From assembly GCA_964517605.1 (NCBI GenBank), contig CAZFCE010000001.1:62001-126000 (forward strand): a stretch of DNA of 64,000 bases. The letters run 5' to 3'. A program made the position numbers and the translations under genes. The notes beneath the pieces were generated by a model. The model made no database searches, had not been told where the DNA came from, and saw nothing but the letters and a program-made list of their open reading frames with translations. This DNA is from J095 sp964517605 (GTDB lineage Bacteria; Chloroflexota; Anaerolineae; 4572-78; J111). Shown here piece after piece: positions 53,939-63,624 of this stretch. Each line of letters starts with the position of its first letter. Position 1 is the stretch's first letter.

Positions 53939-55726
53939 TTAATAATGAGGCTGGTTGGCCCGCAACCACAAAATCACTTTGTCGCCTTGCGGATGCAGGG
54001 GCAGTTCCCGGTAAACCAGCCAGTAAACCAAATCTTTAACCACCAGCCCCGCCGGCGACCAGGTGGGGCTTATTGTAAAATCCTGACCAGCGTAGGCTTC
54101 GCCCAGGTTGGGGTTTGAGCCTTCGGTGTTGGGGGTGATTATGGCCGAAGCGCCCGTTGCTTCCAGCATGAGGCCGCGCTGCTGAGTGTTTTTGTAGCCG
54201 CGTACCAGCCAGTGAATGGCCGGCGGCAAATTGCCCACCAGGCTAATATCCAGCGTGGCGTTATCGCCGGTGCGGATGAGCGATTCGCTGGCCAGCGTTT
54301 GGGCCAGGCCAACCAGTTCAATCGAGGGTGAATGGCCGGCCAGCGGTTGAAACGCCTGTTTGGAGAGTGGCCCGTGGTTAAGCCGCCAGCCCAGGCCAAC
54401 CATAATCATTACGCCCACAATTACGCCGGTTAAAGCCACGCCGCGCACCGCCACGCCCAAATTGACCATGTAGCCAAAAAACAGCGCAATCACCAAAAAC
54501 AGCCAAAACGCCGCCAGCGGTTGAATCCACGCCATGCGGCAAAAGTTGTCGTTTTCGGCGCAGGGGCGCACCAGCCAGCCGGTTAGCCCAATGTAGCCAA
54601 ACACGGCAATCACCAGCCCGGCTCCCACAATAATGCCTTCGTTGCTCCAACTGCCGGCCCGGGCCAGGCTATCCCACAACGCCGCCAGCGCGATGGCCGC
54701 TAAAAAGGCCAGCGGCACCACGGCCAGCGCCACCGCGCCAAAAGGCCGCCCCGCCAGCAGCAAATCGAGCGTTAACGCGCCCAAAAACCAGCCCACAAAA
54801 CTCTGCTGGAGCACGCTTCGGCTTAACAGGGCGTAAGCCAGCCCGGCAAATCCGGCTAAAATTAACAGCGGTTCGTAAATAGAGAGCAAAAAAACGGCAT
54901 TAAACCCGGCTTCGGGGCGGGGTTGCAGCCCCAGCCGGCCCAGCCAATCGGCCAACAGGCCGGTGGTTACGCCCAGCCCGCTCAGGTTGAACGTGCCGGC
55001 GGTGGCCAGCAGTAAAAACGCGACCAGTAAAAACAACCCGGCGTAGAGCAACCCGCGCTGGGCCATCTGTTGGCGGCCCTGCGCCGCCATCGCTTTAAAG
55101 GCCGGCCAGCGGCCCAAAACCATCAACCCAAAAATTATGAGCGCGGGGTAAGCCAGCGGCCCGGAGGTGAGCAGCAGCGCCACGCCGCCGGCCAGCGCGT
55201 ACAGCCAGCGTTGTTGCCCGGCTTCAATCCAGTTGAAAAAGCCGCTCACCAGCAGCAACGCGCCCAGCGCCGTGGCGATTTCGCCGTTGCTGGTGCGTGA
55301 CAGAAAAACCGCCGTTGGCGAAACGGCCAGCAATCCCGCCGCGAACAGGCAGACTTTTGGCCCCAACTGGCGGCGCAGGGTAAACGGCAACAGCGCCAAC
55401 GCCGTGCCCAACAGCGCGGCGGCCAGCCGCGCCGAGCTGTTGCTATCGTTGAGCAGCAAAAACGCCAGCGCACTCAGCGAGGCCAGCAGCGGGCTGTAGC
55501 CCGGCGCGGTAATTTCGCGGCCATGATAAATGGCCCAGGCCGCCAACGCATGTTCGGATTCGGCGTTGGACAGCGGGGAAATGCCCAAATCCCACAGCCG
55601 CAGCGCCAGCGCCGCCAGCGCAATCGCCGCAACCAGCGCCGTTTCCAGCGTAAACCAGGCCAGCGGGCCGCTATAGGGGGTGGATAGAATGGGTTGAACC
55701 GGATTTTGTTTTACGGCTGTTGTCAC
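53939..55726 (-). CDS. Polytopic glycosyltransferase-like membrane protein
   Basis: A 595-residue protein with about 13 hydrophobic segments and a soluble C-terminal domain of roughly 150 residues. The early loop after TM1 (LRLWDLGISPLSNAESEHALAAW) is the position of the catalytic acidic pair in GT39/ArnT-type enzymes; here it reads NAE. I infer a GT39-like fold. The GTG start has AAGGGA 6 bases upstream. It lies between the YYY and Agl23 genes with gaps of 21 and 68 bases, so all three should act together in glycan or glycolipid assembly. The donor and acceptor are unknown. Confidence 0.78.
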   Translation of the reverse strand: MTTAVKQNPVQPILSTPYSGPLAWFTLETALVAAIALAALALRLWDLGISPLSNAESEHALAAWAIYHGREITAPGYSPLLASLSALAFLLLNDSNSSARLAAALLGTALALLPFTLRRQLGPKVCLFAAGLLAVSPTAVFLSRTSNGEIATALGALLLVSGFFNWIEAGQQRWLYALAGGVALLLTSGPLAYPALIIFGLMVLGRWPAFKAMAAQGRQQMAQRGLLYAGLFLLVAFLLLATAGTFNLSGLGVTTGLLADWLGRLGLQPRPEAGFNAVFLLSIYEPLLILAGFAGLAYALLSRSVLQQSFVGWFLGALTLDLLLAGRPFGAVALAVVPLAFLAAIALAALWDSLARAGSWSNEGIIVGAGLVIAVFGYIGLTGWLVRPCAENDNFCRMAWIQPLAAFWLFLVIALFFGYMVNLGVAVRGVALTGVIVGVMIMVGLGWRLNHGPLSKQAFQPLAGHSPSIELVGLAQTLASESLIRTGDNATLDISLVGNLPPAIHWLVRGYKNTQQRGLMLEATGASAIITPNTEGSNPNLGEAYAGQDFTISPTWSPAGLVVKDLVYWLVYRELPLHPQGDKVILWLRANQPHY

Positions 55727-55747
55727 AGTAGTCCCTTAAAACGCAAT

Positions 55748-58252
55748 TTAACGCTGATAAATGATAACGTCATCCTGTTGAAAGGCCACGCTCAACAGTT
55801 TGGCAAATTTGTTCAGGCCCGGCGGCGCGTAGCGTTCCCGCTCCAGCGCCCCAATATAAACATATTTAATGTGATACTTGTCCAGCAGGGCCAGCGTTTG
55901 CTGGTAATCCTGCGTGTTAAATAGCCGGTCAATGTCCGGCTCGCGGCGGGCGGGTTCATCGTAATTGCCGCGCCACTGGCTTTGATGGCCGCCCCAGCCC
56001 AGCAACGTGGGAATGCCGGTGAGCGCCGAAATTCGCCCGGTGTACTGGTAGGCGGCGTATTTGTCGCCGGGCGCTTCCAGAATTACGGCGTCGTTGGGCG
56101 CGTTCTGGCGCAACCAGGCAATGGCGGCGTAATCGCCGGGGTTGCCTGGCTTAATCCAGGCAATGCCGTCGAGCGTGGGGGCATCCTGAAAGTTGTTGGT
56201 TTTGTTAAAAACCGCCAGCACCGGGTACACCAGCCCGCCAATGATCAGCCCAATCATCACCGCCTGAAAAACCAGCCGGGGCAGGCTGCCCATCACACTC
56301 GATACATAGTACACGGCAAAGGCCGCAGCCAGCGCCAGCAGCACCCAAGCCTGAAAATAAAACTTGAAAATGGTATTCATCCGAATACCAAAATTATCGC
56401 GCAGGTAAACAAATTCCACCGCCAGCGGCAGGGCCACGCCCACCACCAGCAAAATCAGCACAAATTGCTCAACCGGTCGCCCCGGTTTGGCCGGGGCTTC
56501 GGCCAGGCCGATAAGCAGCGCCAGCGCCCACCCCAACAGGCCGCCCAGCAGCAAAAACGTAAAGGGATTCACCAGCCGCAGCGCCAGCGCCTTTTGCAAC
56601 AGGCCGCCCACGGTGGCGTTGCCAATGGCGGCCTGCACTTCCGGGTTGTTGAGCAGCCCCTGTACGTATTCGCGCCCGGCGGGGCTGAGCATCAGGCCGG
56701 TGAGCGCGGCCAGCAGCAACAGCACCGGCCCGCACTCGGTTAGCAAAATTGTCCAGCCGATGTGCTTTTTCCAGCCGCCGTTTGCCACAGAGAATACCAC
56801 CAGCAGCACGATAATCGCAACCAGAAACGGCCCAAAAAACACCAGAAATTGCGGCAGCCGGGTGGGATTCCACAGGTTGGGCAGCAGGCCCCGCGCCTGC
56901 GATTGGAACGTGGCGTAAAAGGGCAGGTACAGCGCCACTCCGGCCAGCCCCAGCATGGCCGTGCCGATTGCGCCGGGCCACAGGGCGGCAGTCCAGTTGG
57001 GGCGCTGGCGGGCCAGCCGCGCTATCAACGCCAGCCCCACCACGCCCAGGTAAATGGGAAAATCCCAGGTGTTTAAAAAACTGAGGCCGCCAATGGCCAG
57101 CGCGTACACCCCAAACCCCAGCCAGCCGCCGGTGGCCTGGCCGAGTTCGCGCCAGCTATTTTGTAAAATTTGGCGGATTTTGTCAATAAATTTGGGGGAT
57201 GGCGGCGCGGTTTCGGTGGCGGGCAAGGCTGGCGCAGCCAGCAGGTGCAGCGCCAGCGCCGTAACCAGCAGCACAAACGGCAACGCCAGCACATGCGGGT
57301 GAATATCGCCCAGCAAAAAGCTAAAAAACGGAAACTCGTCAATCACTTCCTGTTCGTGGCCGGCCAGGGTGTAATCGGTGAGCACCCGCGAGCCGCGCCA
57401 CCACCACATAAAACGGTCGGGCAGCCAGTCCACGTTAGGTATGGGCGGCGTATTCAAATCGCGGATGTCGAGCCAAATCCAAAAGTTGGCCGGCAGCAGG
57501 CCGCGCTTGTGCAGCACTTCCAGCACGCCAATCAGGTTGCCCATCACCCCCACCAGCAGGGCTGCCAGCAACCCGGTGAGCGCCGTCTTCCAGCCAAGCG
57601 CCGTCTCCCGGTGCAGGCTTACCAGATTTGCGCCCAGACCAAAGGCGGCGGTGAGCGTTAGCGCAAACAGGGTGGGATCGTACAGGTTAAAGGCCACGGT
57701 GGATACAATGCCGGTGAGTTGGGTGAGCATGGCCATCAGCACGTAGCCAAAATAGTAGTAGCTAATGCCAAAGCCGGACAGCCACGGATCGTGCGGGGGA
57801 AAGTACTGGCTGCGTAAAATGCCGTTGATAAAGGCAATTTCCATCCACTTTTCGCCGCCGGCGGTTTCGATGTTGGGGTTGTGGGCTTTGTAATACACCC
57901 ATCCGGCAAAAACCAGCGTAAAGAGCAGTTCTACGCCCAGCGCGTAACGCCAGTGTTGTTTGAGCCAATCCAGCAGCGAGGAATCGGTGTTGGCGCTGAG
58001 TTGTCGCTGCCACACCAGGCCCACAACGGCGACCAGTAGCATGGCCACAATAATGCCGCCCACGTTGTTTTGCAACAACCTGAAGCTGGCGCCCAGCCAC
58101 AAAATATAGCCGGTAAGCAGCAGCCCTACCGGCCGGGCCAGGCTAAAGCCCCGGTCAGGGAGAAAGCGCAACATGCGGTGCGCCATTGGCCAGCCCACCA
58201 GCGCAAATATAAAAATAACCAGCCACCATACAAGTACGGCAGTAAAATCCAT
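55748..58252 (-). CDS. Chlor_Arch_YYY (DUF2298) membrane protein
   Basis: An 834-residue protein with about 16 membrane segments. The family-naming triple Tyr is present at GISYYYFGYVLMA (about 166-178), and acidic-rich luminal loops follow (NPNIETAGGEKWMEIAFING; DEFPFFSFLLGDIHPHVLALP). The family (TIGR03662) is found in Chloroflexota and archaea, often with the TIGR03663 family, as here. A C-terminal soluble segment (CLxxNAPNDAVILEAPGDKY-like) resembles extracytoplasmic domains of oligosaccharyltransferase-like proteins. Function is unproven; a role in transferring sugar at the outer face of the membrane is likely. It is first in the operon, under the promoter at 58360. Confidence 0.87.
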   Translation of the reverse strand: MDFTAVLVWWLVIFIFALVGWPMAHRMLRFLPDRGFSLARPVGLLLTGYILWLGASFRLLQNNVGGIIVAMLLVAVVGLVWQRQLSANTDSSLLDWLKQHWRYALGVELLFTLVFAGWVYYKAHNPNIETAGGEKWMEIAFINGILRSQYFPPHDPWLSGFGISYYYFGYVLMAMLTQLTGIVSTVAFNLYDPTLFALTLTAAFGLGANLVSLHRETALGWKTALTGLLAALLVGVMGNLIGVLEVLHKRGLLPANFWIWLDIRDLNTPPIPNVDWLPDRFMWWWRGSRVLTDYTLAGHEQEVIDEFPFFSFLLGDIHPHVLALPFVLLVTALALHLLAAPALPATETAPPSPKFIDKIRQILQNSWRELGQATGGWLGFGVYALAIGGLSFLNTWDFPIYLGVVGLALIARLARQRPNWTAALWPGAIGTAMLGLAGVALYLPFYATFQSQARGLLPNLWNPTRLPQFLVFFGPFLVAIIVLLVVFSVANGGWKKHIGWTILLTECGPVLLLLAALTGLMLSPAGREYVQGLLNNPEVQAAIGNATVGGLLQKALALRLVNPFTFLLLGGLLGWALALLIGLAEAPAKPGRPVEQFVLILLVVGVALPLAVEFVYLRDNFGIRMNTIFKFYFQAWVLLALAAAFAVYYVSSVMGSLPRLVFQAVMIGLIIGGLVYPVLAVFNKTNNFQDAPTLDGIAWIKPGNPGDYAAIAWLRQNAPNDAVILEAPGDKYAAYQYTGRISALTGIPTLLGWGGHQSQWRGNYDEPARREPDIDRLFNTQDYQQTLALLDKYHIKYVYIGALERERYAPPGLNKFAKLLSVAFQQDDVIIYQR

Positions 58253-58359
58253 ATCGAGTTTCTATCGGTGCTTGAGCAGGTTTTTTCCAGGCCAAATCCG
58301 CCCGAACCGGGGGTGAAAATAATGCCCCGGCCTGCGGCGGGAGTTGCCTCAAGCCCAAA

Positions 58360-58368
58360 ATTATACCA
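58360..58368 (-). promoter_or_regulatory. Extended -10 promoter for the membrane-glycan operon
   Basis: On the minus strand TGGTATAAT (58360-58368) is an extended -10 with perfect TATAAT. No good -35 is present, which is common for this type. Transcription would start near 58353, about 100 bases upstream of the YYY gene. Confidence 0.6.
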
Positions 58369-58451
58369 GTACCGGGGATATTAGGCTAACTTATTGCCTT
58401 TATAAACCGGGTTTATTGGGGGCCGGTCACAAGCCACAACCGCCGGAGTTT

Positions 58452-61400
58452 TTATTTTAATAGCTGCTGGCTGAGTTTTTGCACAAACATGGTGTGGCGG
58501 TAAATATCGTTTTGCAGTTTAATGACGTTGCTGCCGTAATTGAGCCGGCGGGCCAAAAAGGCAAACGCTTCATCATCGGGGGGCGGCACGGTGAGGTCTT
58601 TGGCGTTGCCGCGCACCATGCGCAGGCCGTTGATCAGGTTGCGCAGAAACGTGTAGGCTTCTTGCAGGCGGGGGTAATCTTCCGGCGGGATGATTTTCAT
58701 GGCGGCCAGGGCGCGCATAACGGTGCGGGTGTTGGGCTGGCGCAGGCTGGGGTCCAAATGCCCGTATGATATTTGCAGGCCCTGCACCAGATATTCGGCG
58801 TCAACCAGCCCGCCGGGGCTGAATTTGGCGTGGATGGTGCCGGCTTTTACCAAATGCCGGATTTGCCGCTCGCGCATGGCCCGCATGGCCGCCGCGTCAA
58901 AGGTTTCGCCGGTGTAGATAAGTTCGTCGCGCCGGCGTACCATGTGTTCGCCAAATTTTACATCACCGGCAATGGGGCGCAGTTTTACCAGCGCCTGCCG
59001 CTCGTAGGGCCAGGCATCGCCGCCGGGGCCAAAATAGGCGCAGAACGATTCTTGCGAAACGGCCATGCTGCCCGCGCTGCCGTAGGGGCGCAGCCGCAAA
59101 TCCAGCTCAAAAATGCCTTCGCGTTTGGTTTGAATAGCCTGGTTCACTTCTTGCACCAGCCGGGTAAAGTATTCGCTGTTGGTGGTAATGCGCGGGCCGG
59201 TAGTGTGGCCGTTGCCTTCGTAAATAAACATCAATTCAATATCCGAGGCAAAGCCGAGTTCGCGCCCGCCGCATTTACCCAACGCGCACACGGCCATGGG
59301 GCAGCGCCGGCCATCCTCTAAATCGGGCATGCCGTAAGTGTGGCGCAATTCGGCGGATACCAGCAGGTAGGCGGCCTCAACCACCACTTCGGCCAGATCG
59401 GTGAGTTCGGCGGAAAACTGGCCAAATTCGGTGATGTGGCCCTGAATCTGGCGCATATCAATGCGAAACATTTCGCGGTCTTTAAAGGCGTTGAGTTCGG
59501 CGCGTTTGGCTTCGGGGGTGGGCGTGTTGTGCAAAATAATGGCCAGTTCTTCGCGCAACGCCGATTTGACAGTTTGTTTGGCCAGCCCTTCTACATCGCG
59601 CACCACCGGGTACAGGTTGGCGTGCTGCATCCGCAGAAAGTCCTTCCACAGAAAATCGCTTACGCCCAGCAGCCGGGCCAGCATGTTGAGCACCTCCGGC
59701 TGCTCCAGCGAGGTGATTTCATCGGGCCAGTTGGGCCGGGTAAAAAGCTGGCCCATGTAATCCCTAAAATGCAGCAGCGCGGCTTCGGGGTTGGGCGAAC
59801 CGGGCAGCAGGTGGGTAAAGTGCTTAATGAGCGCGGTGGCCACCCGCAACTCGTGCTGTTTTTCGGGCGAGGTGATTTTTTGGCGGTGAACATCGGTAAC
59901 GTGCAGAATATCGCGCACCCGGTTGCCCTGCGAGGCCACGGTCATATGGCGCACGTTGATGCCGGCCAGCGCCAGCGCGTTGGTAAATTCGTACAAAAAG
60001 CCAAAGGTGTCGGGCGCGTCAATCCGCAGCACGGTGTGCCGCACCGAGGTGGCGTTATCAATTTTAATGTCAACCGGGTACAGGGTTGATGGTTCGGTAA
60101 CGGCGGGCGGCAGGGCCAGCACCACCCGTTTGGCCAGTTCGCCCTGGGCTTCGCGCTGTTCGTTGTGGTGCAACCGCCGGAACAGCCGGGTGAGGTCGGC
60201 ATGGTATTCGGCCCAAACGGCATCGGTAATGGACGGGTTAGCTCCCAGCAGAGCCGGGCGCACGGTGAACACGTCCACAATTTTGCGGCGGGAGTCATCA
60301 TTTTTGGAGCCAAACGAGGCGCGCAACCGTTGCAGGCCGCGTTTGATACGGGTAACGGGTTCGGCGGGCTGCTGGTTGGGATCCGGGCCGTAGGTAAATA
60401 CCTGGCCGTCCACAATATCCAGGCCGTACACCACCAGCAACCCGCAAATTTGCGACAGCACGCCCAGATAATCGTACCCCACAATGGTAATTTGCCACAG
60501 GTGAGCCTCCAGCCTGACGGCTTCGGAGATAACCAGGCTGCTAGTGGCGTCCAGTTTTTCCAGCAGCCGGGCGTGGCGTTCAATATCGGCGTCGGTGAAG
60601 GCGGTGACATACGAGGGATGCATGCGCACCAGCAGCGGCAGCACGTCGGGTTGGGGCGGGGCGTCGGCGGGGTCGGCGGCCAGGTGGCGCTGGTACACGG
60701 CCCGGATTACGGCGCTGTGCTGCTGGTATTGGGCGGTAAAGCGCTCGCCGGCTTCTTCGCCTTCGTAGCCCAGCCGTTTGGCCAGGCTGTTGAGCGCCGC
60801 CGCGTCGGTGGGCAGGGTGTGGGTTTGGCGGTAATGCAGCAGTTGCAGGTGATGCTCCACGGTGCGCAAAAACACGTAGCCATCGGTGAGCACGCGGTAT
60901 TCATCTTGCCGTAAAATTTCGGCGGCGGCCAACCCGGATAGCGCCGTGAGGGTGGTGCGGCTGTCCAGCCCGCAGCCAGACGGGCCGGGGCCGTGCGCCA
61001 GTTGCAAATATTGGGTTACAAACTCCACATCGCGGATGGAGCCTTGCCCCAGTTTTACTTCGCCCCAGGTGCGGCCCCGCTTGCGCAGTTCGCTTTCGAT
61101 GCGCTGCTTGAGCCTGTGGATTTCTTGCCGTAAAACATCGCCTTTTTGATTAAAAATGATGGCGCAAGCCGGCGTTAAAAATGCCTGGCCTACGGCCTGG
61201 CTGCCGGCAATGGTGCGGGCTTTGAGCATGGCTTGCCGCTCCCACAGGTTGGCGTGTTTTTGCAAATAACTCAATTGCCCCTCAACCGAGTTAACCAGCG
61301 CGCCGCTACGGCCCCACGGGCGCAGCCGCATATCCACCCGGTAAAGAAAGCCCTCGTCGGTGGGGCGCGATAGAATATCAATGAGCGCCTGCCCCAATTT

Positions 61401-62180
61401 TACGTAGCGGTTGGGTTCGCTGCTGGCCAAAAAAATCAGGTCAATATCAGAGCTGTAGTTCAGTTCTTCGCCGCCCAGCTTGCCCATGCCCAGCACGGCA
61501 AAGCCGGTGGGGTCGGTTTGGGTGTGGTGGGCGGCCAGCGTGAGCGCGGCGGCGGCCAAACTATCGGCCAAGTGAGACAGTTGCAGGGTAACGGTGGGCA
61601 AATCGAGCAGCCCCAGCAAATCGCACGCGCCAATCCGCAGCAATTCCTGCCGTTGAAACTGGCGTAGCGCGTCTACGGCGGCGGCAACATCGCCGGCGGC
61701 ATCCGGGCGGCAGAACGGCTGAACCACGGCGTGGGCATCGGCTTGCATTTGGATCAGGGTTTTGGGGTGAGCCAGATTTTTGTGGTTAATCAGCCGGGTA
61801 AAAGCGTGGGGCTGGCGCAACAGAATTTCGGTTAAAAACTGGCTGCCGGCAAACAATGTTACCAAAATTTCAAAGCCGCGCGGGTTGCCGGCCAGATAGC
61901 GCAGCAGTTTGGCCGGGTCGCCGGCGCTGTTGACAAATCGCTCAAAATTGACCAGCACCCGGTTGGGGCTGCCGGTGTTGGCCAATGCCAGCAGCAGCGA
62001 GGAAACCCCCAGGCTGAACGCCTGTTTGGCCTGCGGTGACAGGTTGGCAATCCGTTGCAGGCTTTGGTAGGCGGCGGGCCAGTTGGAAAAACGCACCGGC
62101 GCTAACAACTCGCCAATTTGCTCGTGGCTCAGTTGGCCGGTTTGAAAAAGCTGGTGGCTGTGCTGGTACATGGGTAACAT
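58452..62180 (-). CDS. glnE: GlnE-type glutamine synthetase adenylyltransferase with ACT domains
   Basis: A 1242-residue protein with two nucleotidyltransferase halves. The N-terminal half has LGMGKLGGEELNYSSDIDL (D245, D247) and RVDMRLRPWGRSGAL, as in the deadenylylase domain of GlnE. The C-terminal half has ALGKCGGRELGFASDIEL (D980, E982) and LDLRLRPYGSAGS, as in the adenylylase domain, but with E where the second Asp is usual. Between them, about 290 residues longer than a normal GlnE, lie two segments with ACT character: about 560-600 (ITIVGYDYLGVLSQICG) and 717-768 (LRIDAPDTFGFLYEFTNALA), the second very like the ACT domains of GlnD. GlnE modifies glutamine synthetase in response to nitrogen status. 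ACT domains could let it sense glutamine itself. Monocistronic by appearance. Confidence 0.88.
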   Translation of the reverse strand: MLPMYQHSHQLFQTGQLSHEQIGELLAPVRFSNWPAAYQSLQRIANLSPQAKQAFSLGVSSLLLALANTGSPNRVLVNFERFVNSAGDPAKLLRYLAGNPRGFEILVTLFAGSQFLTEILLRQPHAFTRLINHKNLAHPKTLIQMQADAHAVVQPFCRPDAAGDVAAAVDALRQFQRQELLRIGACDLLGLLDLPTVTLQLSHLADSLAAAALTLAAHHTQTDPTGFAVLGMGKLGGEELNYSSDIDLIFLASSEPNRYVKLGQALIDILSRPTDEGFLYRVDMRLRPWGRSGALVNSVEGQLSYLQKHANLWERQAMLKARTIAGSQAVGQAFLTPACAIIFNQKGDVLRQEIHRLKQRIESELRKRGRTWGEVKLGQGSIRDVEFVTQYLQLAHGPGPSGCGLDSRTTLTALSGLAAAEILRQDEYRVLTDGYVFLRTVEHHLQLLHYRQTHTLPTDAAALNSLAKRLGYEGEEAGERFTAQYQQHSAVIRAVYQRHLAADPADAPPQPDVLPLLVRMHPSYVTAFTDADIERHARLLEKLDATSSLVISEAVRLEAHLWQITIVGYDYLGVLSQICGLLVVYGLDIVDGQVFTYGPDPNQQPAEPVTRIKRGLQRLRASFGSKNDDSRRKIVDVFTVRPALLGANPSITDAVWAEYHADLTRLFRRLHHNEQREAQGELAKRVVLALPPAVTEPSTLYPVDIKIDNATSVRHTVLRIDAPDTFGFLYEFTNALALAGINVRHMTVASQGNRVRDILHVTDVHRQKITSPEKQHELRVATALIKHFTHLLPGSPNPEAALLHFRDYMGQLFTRPNWPDEITSLEQPEVLNMLARLLGVSDFLWKDFLRMQHANLYPVVRDVEGLAKQTVKSALREELAIILHNTPTPEAKRAELNAFKDREMFRIDMRQIQGHITEFGQFSAELTDLAEVVVEAAYLLVSAELRHTYGMPDLEDGRRCPMAVCALGKCGGRELGFASDIELMFIYEGNGHTTGPRITTNSEYFTRLVQEVNQAIQTKREGIFELDLRLRPYGSAGSMAVSQESFCAYFGPGGDAWPYERQALVKLRPIAGDVKFGEHMVRRRDELIYTGETFDAAAMRAMRERQIRHLVKAGTIHAKFSPGGLVDAEYLVQGLQISYGHLDPSLRQPNTRTVMRALAAMKIIPPEDYPRLQEAYTFLRNLINGLRMVRGNAKDLTVPPPDDEAFAFLARRLNYGSNVIKLQNDIYRHTMFVQKLSQQLLK

Positions 62181-62285
62181 GGTTTTTTGTGGCCGAACAT
62201 TACTTTTAATAATTTTCTTATTGTGCCATTTGCGTTAAAAACGGCGAATCTAATCACCAACAGCGCGAATCGCGCCAAACACCAA

Positions 62286-63452
62286 TCAGGCTTCAATCCC
62301 GGCCCACTGCACCGGAGCGGCGTTCTGGGGGCGGTGGGGGTCTGCCGGGCCGCGCGGCGCGCTTACGCCGGGCAGTTCAAACTCCGGGGGAATGGCCAGG
62401 GCGCTGATAAGCCCGCCCAACGGCACGGTAGCCAGCGCCACCTCCGCAATGGTTTGCAATTGGGCGGTTGAGAGCCAGTACCGCGTTCCCCACGACCCCG
62501 CATAACCGGTGAGCCACGGTATTTCATCCAGATTAAGGCGGTGGCTCCACTGGTCATAGCTGATGGTTGCGCCATCGCCGGTGGCGTAATCAAACAGGTC
62601 GTACATTTCCATCAGATCGTAGGCTTTGGCCTGCGGGTAAGTGGCATGCGAGCCGGCCCCTACAAACGCCTCCGGGTGAGTGGCGGTGTACCGCACACCG
62701 GTTTCGCCCCAGGCTTTGGTTAGCCGCGATTCGTGGGTGGCGTAGGTAATGTAAGCCGGCGGCTCTTGTGGTTGGCCCTGCTCGTTGAGCCGGAAAAAGA
62801 GATGCAGCCCCTCCCAGTCGCCTTCGTGGTCGTTAAAGCCGGCATAGCCCCGGCCCCAATCGTTGTAGCCGTAAAAAAACCAGTATTGCAGGCACAGGTA
62901 GTGGCCATCGCGCCGGTAGCGGTAGTAGTAGGCGTATTCCGGCTGGCCGGTAAAGGTTGATTGGTAATTTTCTGCCGAGTTGACGCGCGTTTCGGCGGGC
63001 AGAACCAGGCGAGGCAATTCGCCGGCGCGGGCGGTGGTTAACACGCCGGTTATCATCGAGGTAATCAGGTTGTTCCACCAGAATAGTTTGGTTGCCGGGG
63101 CCGTGGCCGGGCTAAACCAGCGATAGGCCATCCGGGACAACTCATCCGTCCAGTTGGAGGCAGTTTGTTGCAGGCCGCGCAGCACCAGTTCCAGCGCGCT
63201 TTCGCTCCACTGGCTCACCACCGCCTGCCCGTCGGGCGGCCCATGCCGCACCGACCGCACGTATACATCGGGCCGCCCGCCATATTTTTGCAGCAATTCC
63301 GGGGTTAGCTGACCGGCGGGGATAAGCGGTGCCGGTTCATTTTTGGCGTGCAGGCTGCTGTAACGCAGCAAATCGTCAACCCGCATGGGAAAAAACTTTT
63401 CGTCTTTATTAAAATGCAGGATTGGCGCATACTTTTCGTGCAGTTCGGTCAT
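62286..63452 (-). CDS. Vps62-like domain protein
   Basis: A 388-residue protein, apparently soluble. The central part matches the Vps62/DUF946-like pattern: CLQYWFFYGYNDWG, then NDHEGDWEGLHLFF, YATHESR and FVGAGSHATYP, with conserved Asp, His and Trp residues that may bind a metal or ligand. The N-terminal region starts MTELHEKYAPILHFNKDEKFFPM, which is also typical. The C-terminal tail is Pro/Gly-rich. Biochemical role is unknown for the bacterial members. The ATG lacks a strong ribosome-binding site. It sits alone between glnE and the gyrA-like gene, with 104- and 172-base gaps. Confidence 0.82.
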   Translation of the reverse strand: MTELHEKYAPILHFNKDEKFFPMRVDDLLRYSSLHAKNEPAPLIPAGQLTPELLQKYGGRPDVYVRSVRHGPPDGQAVVSQWSESALELVLRGLQQTASNWTDELSRMAYRWFSPATAPATKLFWWNNLITSMITGVLTTARAGELPRLVLPAETRVNSAENYQSTFTGQPEYAYYYRYRRDGHYLCLQYWFFYGYNDWGRGYAGFNDHEGDWEGLHLFFRLNEQGQPQEPPAYITYATHESRLTKAWGETGVRYTATHPEAFVGAGSHATYPQAKAYDLMEMYDLFDYATGDGATISYDQWSHRLNLDEIPWLTGYAGSWGTRYWLSTAQLQTIAEVALATVPLGGLISALAIPPEFELPGVSAPRGPADPHRPQNAAPVQWAGIEA

Positions 63453-63527
63453 TTATTTCACATTCCGGGAACGTTCTTTAAATTTTGGCTCTTCGGCCAC
63501 GCGCAACAAAGGACCCATTATGGGTTT

Positions 63528-63591
63528 GGTGAGTTAAGTGAGTTCGATGAGTGATAACGGAAATTTACTCACTCAACTCATCTCACTCACC
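63528..63591. repeat. Imperfect inverted repeat of TGAGT words
   Basis: TGAGT occurs at 63530, 63539 and 63548, nine bases apart, and ACTCA on the other side at 63567, 63571, 63576 and 63585. The arms GGTGAGTTAAGTGAGTT (63528-63544) and AACTCATCTCACTCACC (63575-63591) pair imperfectly. It lies 30 bases after the gyrase-like gene and could serve as its terminator, though no T-run follows. Confidence 0.6.
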
Positions 63592-63624
63592 GAACTCCGT
63601 TTTTACGGGCAACGGAACAACTTT

